DNA of 64,000 nt from Homalodisca vitripennis (GCF_021130785.1 NC_060212.1:146779501-146843500); one strand, 5' to 3'; counted from the first letter of the stretch, positions 54,601 to 62,089 are shown. Translations and numbers: made by a program. The notes: generated by a model not told the origin, from the sequence alone.

Positions 54601-57600
54601 TAGTTTCTACTGGAGATTCAGCATCATCATCACTATTCTTCACTTTTTTCTTCTTTGCTAAAGACAGAAGTTCCTGAAAAAAAAAAATTGATGAGCAATC
54701 AATAATGTTGTTTAATAGGGCTTTGCTGATAGTAAACTTCATTCTTGATTATTTTCTTACTTTATCTAGCAGGACCCTTATTTTAATGAAGCTATGCAAA
54801 AAGTAAAACCCTTACAACTTGGCTAAAATTATATTAAATTAGTCTGATGGTTTATAGTAGCTGCTCCATTATCAAAGGTCGGCATTATTTGATTGTGAGC
54901 AATGAACTTTCAGATTCTAGTTAGAATAATGAAATAATCAGTACTTATCAAAGATTTCCAGGGAGAAAATACTATTTTTACTGCAGTAATTACCAAAAGG
55001 TGATGTCAGACCAAGGTGCACTTTTGCTATAGTTGAATAAGATACATCTCTGAAAGACTTTATTATACACTAACCAAAAGATAACCATGTGAGCCCACTG
55101 TTGTAAACACAGTAGAACTCCCAATTATCCACATTAATTGGGACCACACACTAATCAGTGTAATTATCCAAAACATATGTGTCCATACTTTATGGAATTA
55201 TGGCACACATGACCCATGTATGTTCGATCAGCACATCAGTTGCCAAAGAAATAATAGTCAATTTACAAACTGAAGAGAGAGAAATACAATAAAAATATTC
55301 TTATATATAAAATAGTTTTGAAATCCGTCAAATTCAATTAATGACTGGAATAAGACTAAAAATTATCGAAATATCTAAACCATTGTTGTGCATGATATCA
55401 ATTTTTCACCGTCAACGTAAGGGACCATGTAGCACCCAAGGGTTCTATTTGATTTGTTACTCTTCAATAATAAATATTGGTTTATTATTTCTACAGATGC
55501 TTATACACAAGAAAAATCTCAGGCATTTCTTCCTGAAGTGAGATTATAAGTTGACCTACTCCACAAACATCTAAAATGTGTGCATTTGATTGTTAACACC
55601 CAATAAATTTTATCCCTGGTTGCCAATCCTGTCTGCAGGATGTGTTGCATGAAGGGGTTGTGTCACTCTGTGTTCTCCTTGTACATCTCAGCACCATTTA
55701 CAGAAGTCCAACTTTATTCACTAATAGAGCTCGCTTGCCTCAAGTCCACTAGTAAGTTCCCTGCCAGAATATAACCTACCAAAACTCTTTAAATTAAACT
55801 TTTCAAGGCACTACGGACACAAAGAACATGAACTATTGATTCTTATTCTTTCCTACACTTAATATATAGTCATGATGTTCTTCAAATATCAATACATGAA
55901 GATACTTCTAATGTGTTTTGGCAAGTAAAAAGACTTATTACTGAATTCATGAGATATATCCTCAGGACAGCAATTTCCACATAGCAAATGGGCAGTCAAT
56001 AAAGGTTTAGTCCATTCTGTCTTAATACCATTACTTTTTCTTTTTACATCCAATTCTTTACTTTGCTTGTCAGTACTTTGGTATTATATGGTGGCCTATA
56101 AAGGCTACATTATTAGAGAGCAGAAACTTTATTTGACTTGTTGTGAAAATTACATGTCATTAAAATGATCAGTTCTCGTTTTCTGCCTCTTAAAAGAAAG
56201 CGGTATCGGTGTGAAGGAAGCTTCTCTGTCTTCACCTACTACTTGTTATTATGCAATAAGTAGGTTTAAATTAGGTTATCGTAAACATGTTATTAGTAGT
56301 CCCAAAGTTAAAGATAACCTTTACGCTCAAGTAATCAGAGTTTGAATTTATGTACTACATCGAGGTTTTTTTAGCAAAAGTGCAGGGGCCAACAAATCTT
56401 GAATTATCATTCATTATCTTGCAACCATTTAAAACCTTATTCAATGTAAACATACCATTTTGATAATAACTGCATTTGTATCACCATTGTTCTTGCCTGT
56501 GTCACTAGCCTACTCACTTCATAATATATAAAAAAAAGCTCTAGCAATTATTAATTATGAATATCTATAGGTTAAAATATGTTGTAATTGATAGTATTGA
56601 TATTTATAATTGATAATCATGATTCAATTATGTTGGTGGCCACTTACTATAGTACACCCTTTAGTTTATAAGACCCACTTAGGATTTTCATTGGTTTTAA
56701 AAATGGAAAGTGCTTAATAATTGACTTGGATAGCAATGCTAATGAAATTGAAGTGATGAAAGACCTAAACTTAAGTGTGGTGGTAGGTTTTTGGGTAGGG
56801 TGGAACACAATTAATAGTGCCACATTCAAATAGTTGTAGCTACAGTACTATAGCAAGCGGCCATCACCACAATCGAATCAGAGTACCAAATTATCAATTC
56901 TAAATGCCTAAACTACCAAATACAAAGACATTCTAATTGTAGTTATTATTGCAAGATTTTTGAAAAGTATTGAATAACAATAATGTTCCAAATTAATTTA
57001 AACAAAGTAAATTCATTTGTATGATATTTTAGTTAATAACCGCAAGTACAATGACGATGTGTCACAAGCTGTCAGGCACGTTAATCCTTAAAAATAGTAA
57101 AAAGTAACTAAATGTTACACTGTTTTTTTTGTTACTTTATAAATACACATAGCCTAGATAGTTTTTTATTCATCATAAAAGTATTACTTTTTCAGACATA
57201 AAAACAGCTGAACTATAGCCTACTATAATTTTAAACTACCTATAATGTAATTCGGCTTGACTTTCTGGTTTCGGTGGTTTAGATAGTCATGAATATCGAT
57301 GATTCTATTGTAGTGGTCGCTTATACTGCAGCCCTAGACAGATTAGGTCAGTTTATGACCAAAATAATGTTTTTCCTGTAGTCCTCATATTTTTGTAGTT
57401 TTATTATTTTTTTATTATAATCTTAGTATTTTAGATTTAAGCTAGGAGGATTAAGAATCCTTTGCTAAAGGGTTAACAAACCTGATAGCTGATATTGTGT
57501 CGATACTTATTAAATGTATAGCAATTTTTGTAAATAAAGTAGGTCGATATTTGACTAAATACTGCCCACAAAATATGCTTTTATGTTCTAGTAATCAGTA

Positions 57601-60600
57601 TGATAGTTGAAGTGAATAAAACCTACTCACAAGTGGTTAGTATCCAATGCATAGTCCTAGCTCTTACTTCAGAACCAAGTGAAAAAACTAATTAAATTAG
57701 TGTTAAACCTAGTTGACAATTTATAGTTAGGAAAGCGTCTGCATATGTTGAGAAAAATATAAGCAAGTTCTATGTTTTCTATACTTAGCTGCAACTTAAA
57801 ATTCTAACAAATTTTTAATGTAGAGTTTCAATATATTTTCTGGAGGACTATTTCTTTTTATGTACTGTATAAATTCAAAATGTCTCTTTTTTACTACTCT
57901 TAATCCAATAACACACTTTAAATAATGCTTACTAAAATACATAAAACAGGGTAAAATAGTAATGAATTTCATGACAAACAATTATATCTTATTAATTTTA
58001 CACTCCTTTTCAAACACTTTTACATATTTTTACATAATGTAATTACTGATGGTTCAAAAACTAACAATTCTTGTCTCTTATGTTGCTGATTGATCAATCT
58101 GAGTACTGCTGTTTGGATTTTGTTTCGTTCTTGCATGCCTCCATCATCCTACTTAGCATCAAATTCTTCTTGCCTATCAAAAACATTGTTGACATATTTT
58201 GTGAAGACATGGAGTACAGCACACCAAACTACATGTTTGGTGTTTTCCCCAGTAAATCTCAAAGACAGTTTTATAAAATTGGAAAATGTCTTCATCTGAT
58301 CAAAACATCTTATTTAAACATTCGAATATACCATGCCCAGAGTCACCCAGTAAACATGTGGATCCATCAAAGCGAGATGTAATCTTTTACTTTCGCACCA
58401 CCATCAATCCTTACATTGTGAAACTTCCAGACCATTCAGCACACCTTTCATTTTTAAACCTTTCATTTTCATTGACATCAAACGTGACCTGAACATTATA
58501 TAGTATCAAGTAAGAAAGGTACTTTGGGATTATACCGACCACACCCAGACATGAATCGTTATTTGACATTTTGCTTCTACTGATTACTAGATTAGCATAG
58601 AACAATATTTCGTCAATATAAAAACAGGATTTGTCTTATCGCAAACCCCTCCCCATCCTCAGACAGAGGTCAAAGTCGAGCTGTCTAGTAGATAACGTGA
58701 TTGCAGAGTCTCGCCGCCCGTTCAGCTGGTTCGTCGCTTTGTTGTACTTCCGTGTTTTACCTCTACATTTTCTCCAAACACAAAAATTCAACAAAAAACA
58801 AACATTACCAAACTAAAACTAAACTCTTTATTGAAAAAAACACTCAAAACTTGTTTTTATTCTTGATCACACTCCGCCACCCAAAATGCGAGTGCCTCCG
58901 GCCATCAGCGCGGGCTTCGGCATCACCTTCGGCCGAAGCCCGCGCTGATGTCCGGCGAAAGAAAAACATCCCTCGAGATAGTACCTATCAGTAAAATATC
59001 AAATTCTAGAGGGGCTGATCAGAAATATAAATTGAATTGTAATGGAAAGGCAATTATGTACCGTGCAAATCATGTGATGCCGCGCGGCCCTGCCGTAATC
59101 GGGATTCTCGAGAAAGATAAGATAACAGCGACAACAATACCGATCACAATACCTAGAAACACTTGTAAGTTTGTAATTTTATAATTCAACAGTTGTTTTT
59201 TCGTTCTATCATGTTTGTTTCTATAAATTTATATTTTTGTGTTTTTCATACTGGTGTGGTCGGTATAATCCCAAAGTACCGTAAGAAATCTGAGATGTAC
59301 ATTTTGCTCCAAATTTTATGCTTATTTCGGAAATACATAGTTTGTTGCACTTTAAATGCATAAAATTATACTTATAGTAGTTTATAAAAAATCCGTACCC
59401 GTATTTTATTCTAAGAGGTACGTCCAGAAAGTAAGTGTACTGGTACTCTCACAGCTGTAAGGAATACTTTTTCTACATGTTGGCAACACTGCCGCGTAGC
59501 TTGACTCATCCCCTTCAAAACGAGACCAATTCGAGGTTAGTGTGTTGAAAATTCTTGACGCAGTACCATCTCTTGCAAAAATTTTGATCGTATCTCCCGC
59601 CAAGTGCGAAATTCATTCCTCATTGTGAAGGGAAAAGCTCTGGTTGAAATTTATAATGAGGTGAAAACTGTTTAGACTTCCTCTTAGTCTCATAGTATAG
59701 TGGGTAACCAAAGTTTCGTCTCCAGTAACAATAGAGTAGAGAAAATCATCGCCTTCAAGTTCGTAGCGTTCCAAAAACTCTCTGTAGCTCTGCACTCGAT
59801 TCAACTTGTGCTGTTCTGTCAGCTGTTTTGGGACCCATCTCGCAGACAATTTCCGATATCCGATAGTTTCTGTGATTGTTTCGTATATCAGGGAATCTGG
59901 AGATTTGCGGAAACATCGCAGAAAGTTCATCTAACGTCAATCTGCGATCGTCACGGACCACAATCTTGATTTTTTTCACAAGTTCGTCAGTCACAATTGA
60001 AGGACTTCCACTCATCTGATTGTCATGATTCAGAATCTAACTAAGTAGTTTAATAATGAAATATAAAACAAAACAAACATAACCTATACAAAATAAGCGG
60101 AAACGACTGATCAACTACGATGAAACAAACGTGTAACAAGCGCTACAGTTGTTGTCATCAGCTGTCTACCGATAGACTAGTGCGGGGCAGAATAACATTT
60201 TGCAATGTACAAAGAGAATGCAACATAAAAGCAAAGACCAACAAAACCATTATCAATATGTAGATTGATTCTTCTTCTTTACATTGGTGTGAGATAAAAC
60301 GTGATTGGTTAATAATTACACGTTCACAAATCATGAAAACAAAACAGTGCAAATGGACCGCATATGGAAATTAATTTGCAATTAGTAGTCTGAATAGTCT
60401 TCAAACTATAACAGGATTTCATTATTATTAGTTAAACGATAAAAGGTAATTATAGTTTTGGGTACAGTATAATAAGCGGCCACCAACACAATCGAATCGA
60501 CTTTGTTTCACATGGAGTCAGACACATTTATCCTTGAAAATAGTAAAAAGTAAGCATATGTTATTATTTTGTTTTTAAATTTTTATAAATACATACAGTA

Positions 60601-61252
60601 TTTTTTATTTATCATTATATATTGATTTTAAACCAGCAAAACTATACTGTTATTTGAAAAATTGTTAATGCAATTTGGTCTGAAATTTTGTTTTCAGTAT
60701 TTTTAGAAGGCCATGAATATCAATGATTTGATTCTGTTGGTGATTCACTATTTCTCATTTCTCCCTACTACCATTTTAGCTTTTCCCACCATTAAATCTT
60801 TAGCCACGTTTCTTTGTAATTAATCATTAGGCCTAGGTTATACTGTAGATTAATTTTATGTCCAACAAAATCAAAGGCTGTCTAGTTGTAAATAGCTTAT
60901 AGTACGTTATAAATCATTACTTATTAAAATCTAAATTAAATATATCTAACTTAGCTAGCCTATTTAGGATTACATGTGGACAAGTTAATGTTAAATAAAT
61001 CAATTTTCTCACACTTACGTATTGACGGTTCTAATGCATGTTGTGAAATAATAGGAACTTACAAAGTTTAGCTGTGCCCATATTTCAATTAATACAATAA
61101 TACTAACTTAACCTTGGATTTAAGGTGACCTGATACATTAAATTACGTAGTAATCTACCAAATAAATACTTTACCGTTTCTAAATCGCTTCCGCTCCCTT
61201 CACTGTCACTACTGTCTGAATCAATCAAAACTTGGTTCTTCCTTTTTACCAT
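30591..61252 (-). CDS. Rtf1: RNA polymerase-associated protein Rtf1 (Paf1 complex, Plus3 domain), 13 coding exons
   Basis: Rtf1 is a nuclear elongation factor that works with the Paf1 complex on RNA polymerase II. In the known family, its histone-modification domain stimulates H2B ubiquitination and its Plus3 domain binds phosphorylated Spt5. Coding exons (minus): 61252-61175, 54673-54391, 54248-54059, 53813-53599, 52216-51958, 47411-47313, 41293-41203, 39572-39294, 39032-38938, 38197-38035, 37945-37820, 32580-32418, 30697-30591. They join in frame to 2148 nt, 715 residues, close to the roughly 710 of vertebrate Rtf1. Seen in order: acidic Ser/Asp N-terminus; [10 protein letters not shown]; histone-modification region with NLMGDEED and MTEKEREQE (about 139-200); Lys/Glu-rich coiled region; Ser/Asp tract; Plus3 domain (about 361-490, with [33 protein letters not shown]); helical C-terminal region; tail [16 protein letters not shown]. 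An in-frame TAG at 61282-61280 supports the start. No break was found; the exact UTRs are unknown. Confidence 0.96.
30698..32417. other. Rtf1 intron 12
   Basis: A 1720-bp intron with no recognisable element; only short random frames on both strands. Confidence 0.7.
32418..32580 (-). CDS. Rtf1: Rtf1 exon 12
   Basis: It ends with [20 protein letters not shown], the conserved acidic block near the C-terminus of animal Rtf1. Acceptor ATATAG in a T-rich context, donor GTAAGT, exit phase 1. It lies after a 5.2-kb intron that holds a transposon and a pseudogene. Confidence 0.95.
33367..33470. mobile_element. Solo right end of a TTAA element
   Basis: It ends at TTAA 33471-33474; read outward-in (reversed) it starts CCCTTTAATTGCCACGCCC. 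A perfect palindrome CGATATATATCG (33441-33452) lies just inside, and a GTTGCAC...GTG(A/G)CA unit of about 27 bp occurs twice (about 33389-33415 and 33434-33460). No left partner was found, so it is a truncated copy in Rtf1 intron 11. Confidence 0.5.
33936..34160. repeat. Weak copy of the TAAC/poly-C element
   Basis: The left phrase GCGTAACTATGAGGAGGG and right phrase CCCCTCCCCCCAAAG...GGTTAC are imperfect inverted matches, like the element at 20483-20656. Confidence 0.3.
34590..36412 (-). pseudogene. Broken copy of a DUF7869-like insect protein (mobile-element associated)
   Basis: Read on the minus strand from an ATG at 36412: [20 protein letters not shown], stops, then [20 protein letters not shown] and [19 protein letters not shown]. 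After a decayed centre come [29 protein letters not shown] and a 114-residue frame (34940-34596) starting [20 protein letters not shown]. The D.C.GQNKN and HKF...GH(S/T)..D.D blocks are those I associate with the repeated DUF7869 proteins of insects. Many stops and frameshifts show it is dead. It lies in Rtf1 intron 11 without introns of its own; whether it is a transposon product or a retrocopy is unresolved. Confidence 0.55.
36679..37443. mobile_element. GGTACTTTGGG element copy 1, 765 bp, 8-bp target duplication
   Basis: It has perfect 28-bp terminal inverted repeats beginning GGTACTTTGGGATTATACCG and is flanked by the direct 8-bp duplication AAATATAA (36671-36678 and 37444-37451). A GC-rich hairpin lies at 37063-37113. 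A 155-residue open frame (36793-37260) crosses it but is broken in the sister copy at 58.5 kb and resembles no transposase. The two copies are about 90% or more identical by eye. An 8-bp duplication with GG-starting ends fits neither typical hAT nor typical P ends; Merlin-like is one option. Confidence 0.9.
37063..37113. repeat. GC-rich hairpin inside the GGTACTTTGGG element
   Basis: Arms of 24 bp (ATCAGTGCGGGCTTCGGCAG on one side) fold on each other around a 3-base loop with two mismatched or wobble positions. It is by far the most GC-rich stretch of the element. Confidence 0.85.
37820..37945 (-). CDS. Rtf1: Rtf1 exon 11
   Basis: This 42-codon exon is phase 0 on both sides (CTTCAG acceptor, GTGAGT donor). 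It contains [14 protein letters not shown], matching the conserved DPFTRR block of the Rtf1 C-terminal region, followed by a Pro-rich stretch. Confidence 0.95.
38035..38197 (-). CDS. Rtf1: Rtf1 exon 10
   Basis: It encodes the helical segment with [20 protein letters not shown] and [20 protein letters not shown]. Acceptor CAACAG; the donor ATG|GTTTGT is the weakest of the gene (T rather than A at intron position 3). The next intron is only 89 bp, the shortest in the gene. Confidence 0.95.
38938..39032 (-). CDS. Rtf1: Rtf1 exon 9
   Basis: It encodes [20 protein letters not shown] and the following residues through MAQAK, the basic helix following Plus3 in animal Rtf1. Acceptor TTCCAG, donor GTAAGT within AAGTAAGTA, exit phase 2. 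Confidence 0.95.
39294..39572 (-). CDS. Rtf1: Rtf1 exon 8 (Plus3 core)
   Basis: It encodes residues 406-498 with [20 protein letters not shown] and [18 protein letters not shown], the most conserved part of Plus3 and the face that contacts phospho-Spt5 in known structures. It is exactly 93 codons, phase 0 on both sides, with a clean CAG acceptor and GTAAGC donor. Confidence 0.97.
40211..40664 (+). mobile_element. 5' end of a piggyBac-like transposon with N-terminus of its transposase
   Basis: TTAA (40207-40210) is followed by CACATTCACTGCGGC, a piggyBac-type end, and two palindromic subterminal motifs, AACCTTTAGGTTCCGC (40228-40243) and ACCTTTCGGTTCCGC (40271-40285). A 55-codon frame starts at ATG 40497 ([20 protein letters not shown]) and is acidic and Ser-rich like the N-terminus of piggyBac transposases; it stops at 40664. 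The catalytic core and the right end are missing. Confidence 0.65.
40668..40798 (+). repeat. Retroelement-like 3' tail
   Basis: The stretch ACAAACAAACAAAGGCACTT followed by TTGCATTTATAATATTATTAGGAT is a phrase typical of the 3' ends of a widespread arthropod retroelement. It directly follows the truncated piggyBac sequence and could mark the insertion that truncated it. The family was not identified with certainty. Confidence 0.4.
41203..41293 (-). CDS. Rtf1: Rtf1 exon 7 (Plus3 core)
   Basis: This 91-nt exon encodes about residues 375-405, with the Plus3 hallmark [18 protein letters not shown]. Acceptor TTATAG, donor GTAAGT, exit phase 0. It is isolated by a 6-kb intron upstream and a 1.6-kb intron downstream, both with mobile elements. 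Confidence 0.96.
41728..42569. mobile_element. TTAA-flanked element, 842 bp, CCCTTTGGCTGCTA ends
   Basis: Terminal inverted repeats CCCTTTGGCTGCTA are perfect at both ends. The target is TTAA on the left (41724-41727) and a one-base variant, CTAA, on the right (42570-42573). The 12-bp palindrome ACGATATATCGT (41746-41757) lies inside the left end and a related motif, GGAACGATATTTC, follows near 41785. It is non-coding and lies in Rtf1 intron 6. Confidence 0.8.
42574..43680. other. Rtf1 intron 6, unassigned part
   Basis: AT-rich intron DNA between a TTAA element and a LINE; no exon or repeat end recognised. Confidence 0.5.
43681..45940 (+). pseudogene. LINE ORF2: endonuclease end plus reverse transcriptase, frameshifted
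   Basis: In order: endonuclease C-terminal block AISDHTGQL (from 43709); a TAG stop at 43756; a linker region (43792-44130); the reverse transcriptase with [60 protein letters not shown] (first catalytic Asp), [13 protein letters not shown] and YADDT (catalytic pair, 45114-45128); then [14 protein letters not shown]; and the C-terminal YNTRHA and [10 protein letters not shown] blocks ending TAG at 45938-45940. Frames change near 44106-44118, in the A-run at 44945-44951, and near 45680-45700. It is a dead copy, but the domains are well preserved, so it is fairly young. Clade is inferred from the blocks only. Confidence 0.92.
43681..46051 (+). mobile_element. 5'-truncated LINE (Jockey/CR1-like non-LTR retrotransposon)
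   Basis: The element begins inside the endonuclease domain and ends after an AATAAA (46028-46033) with the short repeat TTTTGACTTTGACTT. It sits in Rtf1 intron 6 in the opposite orientation to the gene. Lack of the 5' part is the usual outcome of incomplete reverse transcription. A target duplication could not be fixed by eye. Confidence 0.9.
46130..46704. mobile_element. TTAA-flanked element, 575 bp
   Basis: TTAA stands at 46126-46129 and 46705-46708. The ends CCCTTTAACTGCTGTAGATTG and (reversed) CTCTTTGACCACTGTAGACC are imperfect inverted repeats. An 11-bp palindrome, ACTGAGTCAGT (46159-46169), lies inside the left end. Overlapping frames of over 120 codons on both strands (46332-46727) are not similar to any known protein and are probably chance. 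Confidence 0.65.
47313..47411 (-). CDS. Rtf1: Rtf1 exon 6 (start of Plus3 domain)
   Basis: This 99-nt exon has a CACAG acceptor and GTAAGT donor, and both junctions are phase 2. It ends with [15 protein letters not shown], the first conserved strand and helix of Plus3. It is too short to appear as an obvious open frame, but splicing phase and the conserved residues make it certain. Confidence 0.94.
47412..49848. other. Rtf1 intron 5, unassigned part
   Basis: AT-rich intron sequence; no exon or mobile-element end recognised. Confidence 0.5.
49853..50344 (-). mobile_element. Internally deleted piggyBac-like element, 492 bp
   Basis: It is bounded by TTAA at 49849-49852 and 50345-50348, with ends TCCATTGCAAGCGATG and (reversed) CCCATTGCGGGCGAAAG. 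Inside, a 45-codon minus-strand frame (50184-50047) contains [20 protein letters not shown] followed by DELFDDE, the acidic N-terminal segment typical of piggyBac transposases. The catalytic core is missing, so this is a deletion derivative that could be moved only by a full-length relative. Confidence 0.75.
50349..51957. other. Rtf1 intron 5, remaining part
   Basis: No exon or mobile-element end recognised. Confidence 0.5.
51958..52216 (-). CDS. Rtf1: Rtf1 exon 5 (charged Ser/Asp/Glu linker)
   Basis: It encodes about residues 256-342: a Lys/Glu run, then [17 protein letters not shown] and a Ser-rich acidic tract, matching the linker before Plus3 in animal Rtf1. These are probable casein kinase 2-type phosphorylation sites (inference). 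Acceptor TTTTTAG; donor GTATGT, phase 2. Confidence 0.93.
52350..53040. mobile_element. TTAA-flanked element, 691 bp, CCCTTCAACGCGTT ends
   Basis: Perfect 14-bp terminal inverted repeats CCCTTCAACGCGTT with TTAA on both sides (52346-52349 and 53041-53044). A 28-bp unit beginning CATGACGTACTCAGTACGG occurs twice in tandem orientation at the right end (52960-52987 and 53005-53032, 26/28 identical); its core CGTACTCAGTACG is palindromic. It is non-coding and lies in Rtf1 intron 4. Confidence 0.85.
53599..53813 (-). CDS. Rtf1: Rtf1 exon 4
   Basis: It opens with the [13 protein letters not shown] block that continues the histone-modification region, then becomes a Lys/Arg/Glu-rich predicted coiled segment. 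The donor is GTAAGA, phase 1. Weak similarity beyond the first 20 residues is normal for this low-complexity part of the family. Confidence 0.94.
54059..54248 (-). CDS. Rtf1: Rtf1 exon 3 (histone-modification domain)
   Basis: This exon encodes about residues 121-184, including [15 protein letters not shown] and [19 protein letters not shown]. That is the region matching the histone-modification domain that acts on the Rad6/Bre1 H2B ubiquitin ligase in known family members. The 142-bp upstream and 245-bp downstream introns are short, unlike those around most other exons. Confidence 0.96.
54391..54673 (-). CDS. Rtf1: Rtf1 exon 2
   Basis: The acceptor is a poly-T tract followed by CAG, and the exon opens in phase 0 with [10 protein letters not shown], the conserved block just after the acidic start. 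The rest is Ser/Asp- and Lys-rich low-complexity sequence typical of Rtf1 and ends PEEG at a GTAAAC donor (phase 1). Confidence 0.95.
55110..55200 (+). repeat. Solo end of a pogo/Tigger-type element
   Basis: CAGTAGAACTCCCAATTATCC followed by TTAATTGGGACCACACAC is the conserved left end of pogo/Tigger elements. No matching right end was found, so it is a truncated copy in Rtf1 intron 1. Confidence 0.55.
56072..56658. mobile_element. Second foldback element related to that at 15.2 kb
   Basis: The left end AGTACTTTGGTATTATATGG and the arm sequence (ACTTTATTTGACTTGTTGTG, TTACATGTCATT, ACCTACTACTTGTTATTA) match the 15.2-kb element. The probable right end, GGTGGCCACTTACTATAGTAC, is degenerate. No target duplication could be recognised. 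It is older than the 15.2-kb copy. Confidence 0.55.
56837..57334. mobile_element. AAGCGG-type MITE copy (intron 1)
   Basis: The left end has TACAGTACTATAGCAAGCGG and the right end (reversed) GGGCTGCAGTATAAGCGACC. Its interior shares blocks such as TCCTT(A/G)AAAATAGTAAAAAGTAA and CATGAATATC(G/A)ATGAT with the 60.46-kb copy. Non-coding. Confidence 0.6.
58518..59280. mobile_element. GGTACTTTGGG element copy 2, 763 bp, 8-bp target duplication
   Basis: It has the same 28-bp terminal inverted repeats as the 36.7-kb copy and a perfect 8-bp target duplication, GTAAGAAA (58510-58517 and 59281-59288). The interior hairpin at 58899-58954 is GC-rich. The open frame found in copy 1 is split here, which argues against a coding role. 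It lies in Rtf1 intron 1, in the same orientation as copy 1. Confidence 0.92.
58899..58954. repeat. Hairpin inside element copy 2
   Basis: A 23-bp stem with one mismatch; the left arm includes ATCAGCGCGGGCTTCGG and the right arm CCGAAGCCCGCGCTGAT. At one stem position where copy 1 has T opposite C, copy 2 has a C or G that gives a full pair. Confidence 0.85.
59415..60015 (-). pseudogene. Internally deleted mariner element, transposase N-terminal half
   Basis: Minus-strand frames give [20 protein letters not shown] from 60015 (helix-turn-helix region), then after a frameshift [39 protein letters not shown] and ET. The TGDE block is the first catalytic Asp of mariner; the later HDN and PD blocks are missing. 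Near 59418, AGGTACGTCCAGAAAGTAAG looks like a mariner terminal repeat, so the element probably lost its C-terminal half by deletion. It differs in sequence from the copies at 24.7 and 27 kb. Confidence 0.8.
60460..60752. mobile_element. AAGCGG-type MITE copy, right end decayed
   Basis: The left end GGGTACAGTATAATAAGCGGCC is well preserved; the rest matches the 56.84-kb copy in blocks up to CATGAATATCAATGAT and TGTTGGTGATTCACTAT, where the right end should be. Non-coding. Confidence 0.55.
61175..61252 (-). CDS. Rtf1: Rtf1 exon 1 (start codon)
   Basis: This exon encodes residues 1-26, starting [20 protein letters not shown], which matches the basic-then-acidic start of animal Rtf1. It ends in phase 0 at the donor GTAAAG. 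An in-frame TAG ten codons upstream (61282-61280) and the lack of another ATG between them fix the start. Confidence 0.93.
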
Positions 61253-62085
61253 GTTGAAATATGTATTAGTATTTATGGGCTAAAACTTATAGAGAATCAA
61301 TCCTCTTTAAACAACTGCCAAGATTTTAAATATTAATTTTAATATAGGCAAGACAAGTCATTCACACACAAACACAATGTCATAACCACAACCTCAGTCC
61401 TCGAAAAACAAAATCACATTGAAAAATGAAAACGAAATGAAATTGACAAAGCAAAGACAAGAGAGATCAAAGACGATTCCAACGCCTTTGTAAGCAAAAC
61501 GTAATTCTGAAAACCACGTTAGCTGATACTATACATAAAATCACATTATTTAATTTGTTTCTGATGGTTAACTGCTATAATATCGGACATTTAATAATCT
61601 ATTTAATGCACATACATGCGTAATCACTCAAATAATGTAGACAAGAAGAAAACAAAAGGAGATGATACATGCTTTTATATAGATAATGAATAGTATATGG
61701 CTTTCTAAAACAATATATTAAAAATGGCATATTAATTATGCAAAATCATTAAAACATTACAAATAAAGTGGTTACCATTCACTTAAATTACATAACTAAA
61801 ATCTACAAAATCTACGTGTGTGCTGATGATTAGTAGCAACTATTTTTTTTAGTAACTAGGCATTCATTTCATGCGATGATGCATTAAATAACAAGTAACA
61901 TTGAATCTGGGTTTCCAGCGAGTAATTTTTCTTTAAGTAATAAAAAGTCAAATTCTATCATATCTGGTCTCAAGCCTGAAATTGTAAGTGAGATGTAAAG
62001 TTTATGGGTCTGATTGTGGATCAGAAGCTTACCCATATGGGTCTGATTGTTAGGTTATGATGATTTCAAATAAATAACTTCATTG
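61253..62085 (-). promoter_or_regulatory. Upstream region of Rtf1
   Basis: It must contain the Rtf1 5' UTR and promoter unless a further non-coding exon lies outside. No TATA box at a fitting distance and no CpG-rich stretch was seen. An in-frame TAG at 61282-61280 closes the frame. No other gene is visible here. Confidence 0.4.
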
Positions 62086-62089
62086 TTAA

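Noticed and set aside
58071..58492. Overlapping plus-strand frames of 103, 69 and 68 codons
   Set aside because: Three frames open at once in the same intron segment with no motif in any. They may be fragments of a very old repeat but nothing supports a gene.
59406..59603. 65-codon minus-strand frame after the mariner fragment
   Set aside because: It runs into the probable terminal repeat and has no transposase motif; taken as untranslated element DNA.
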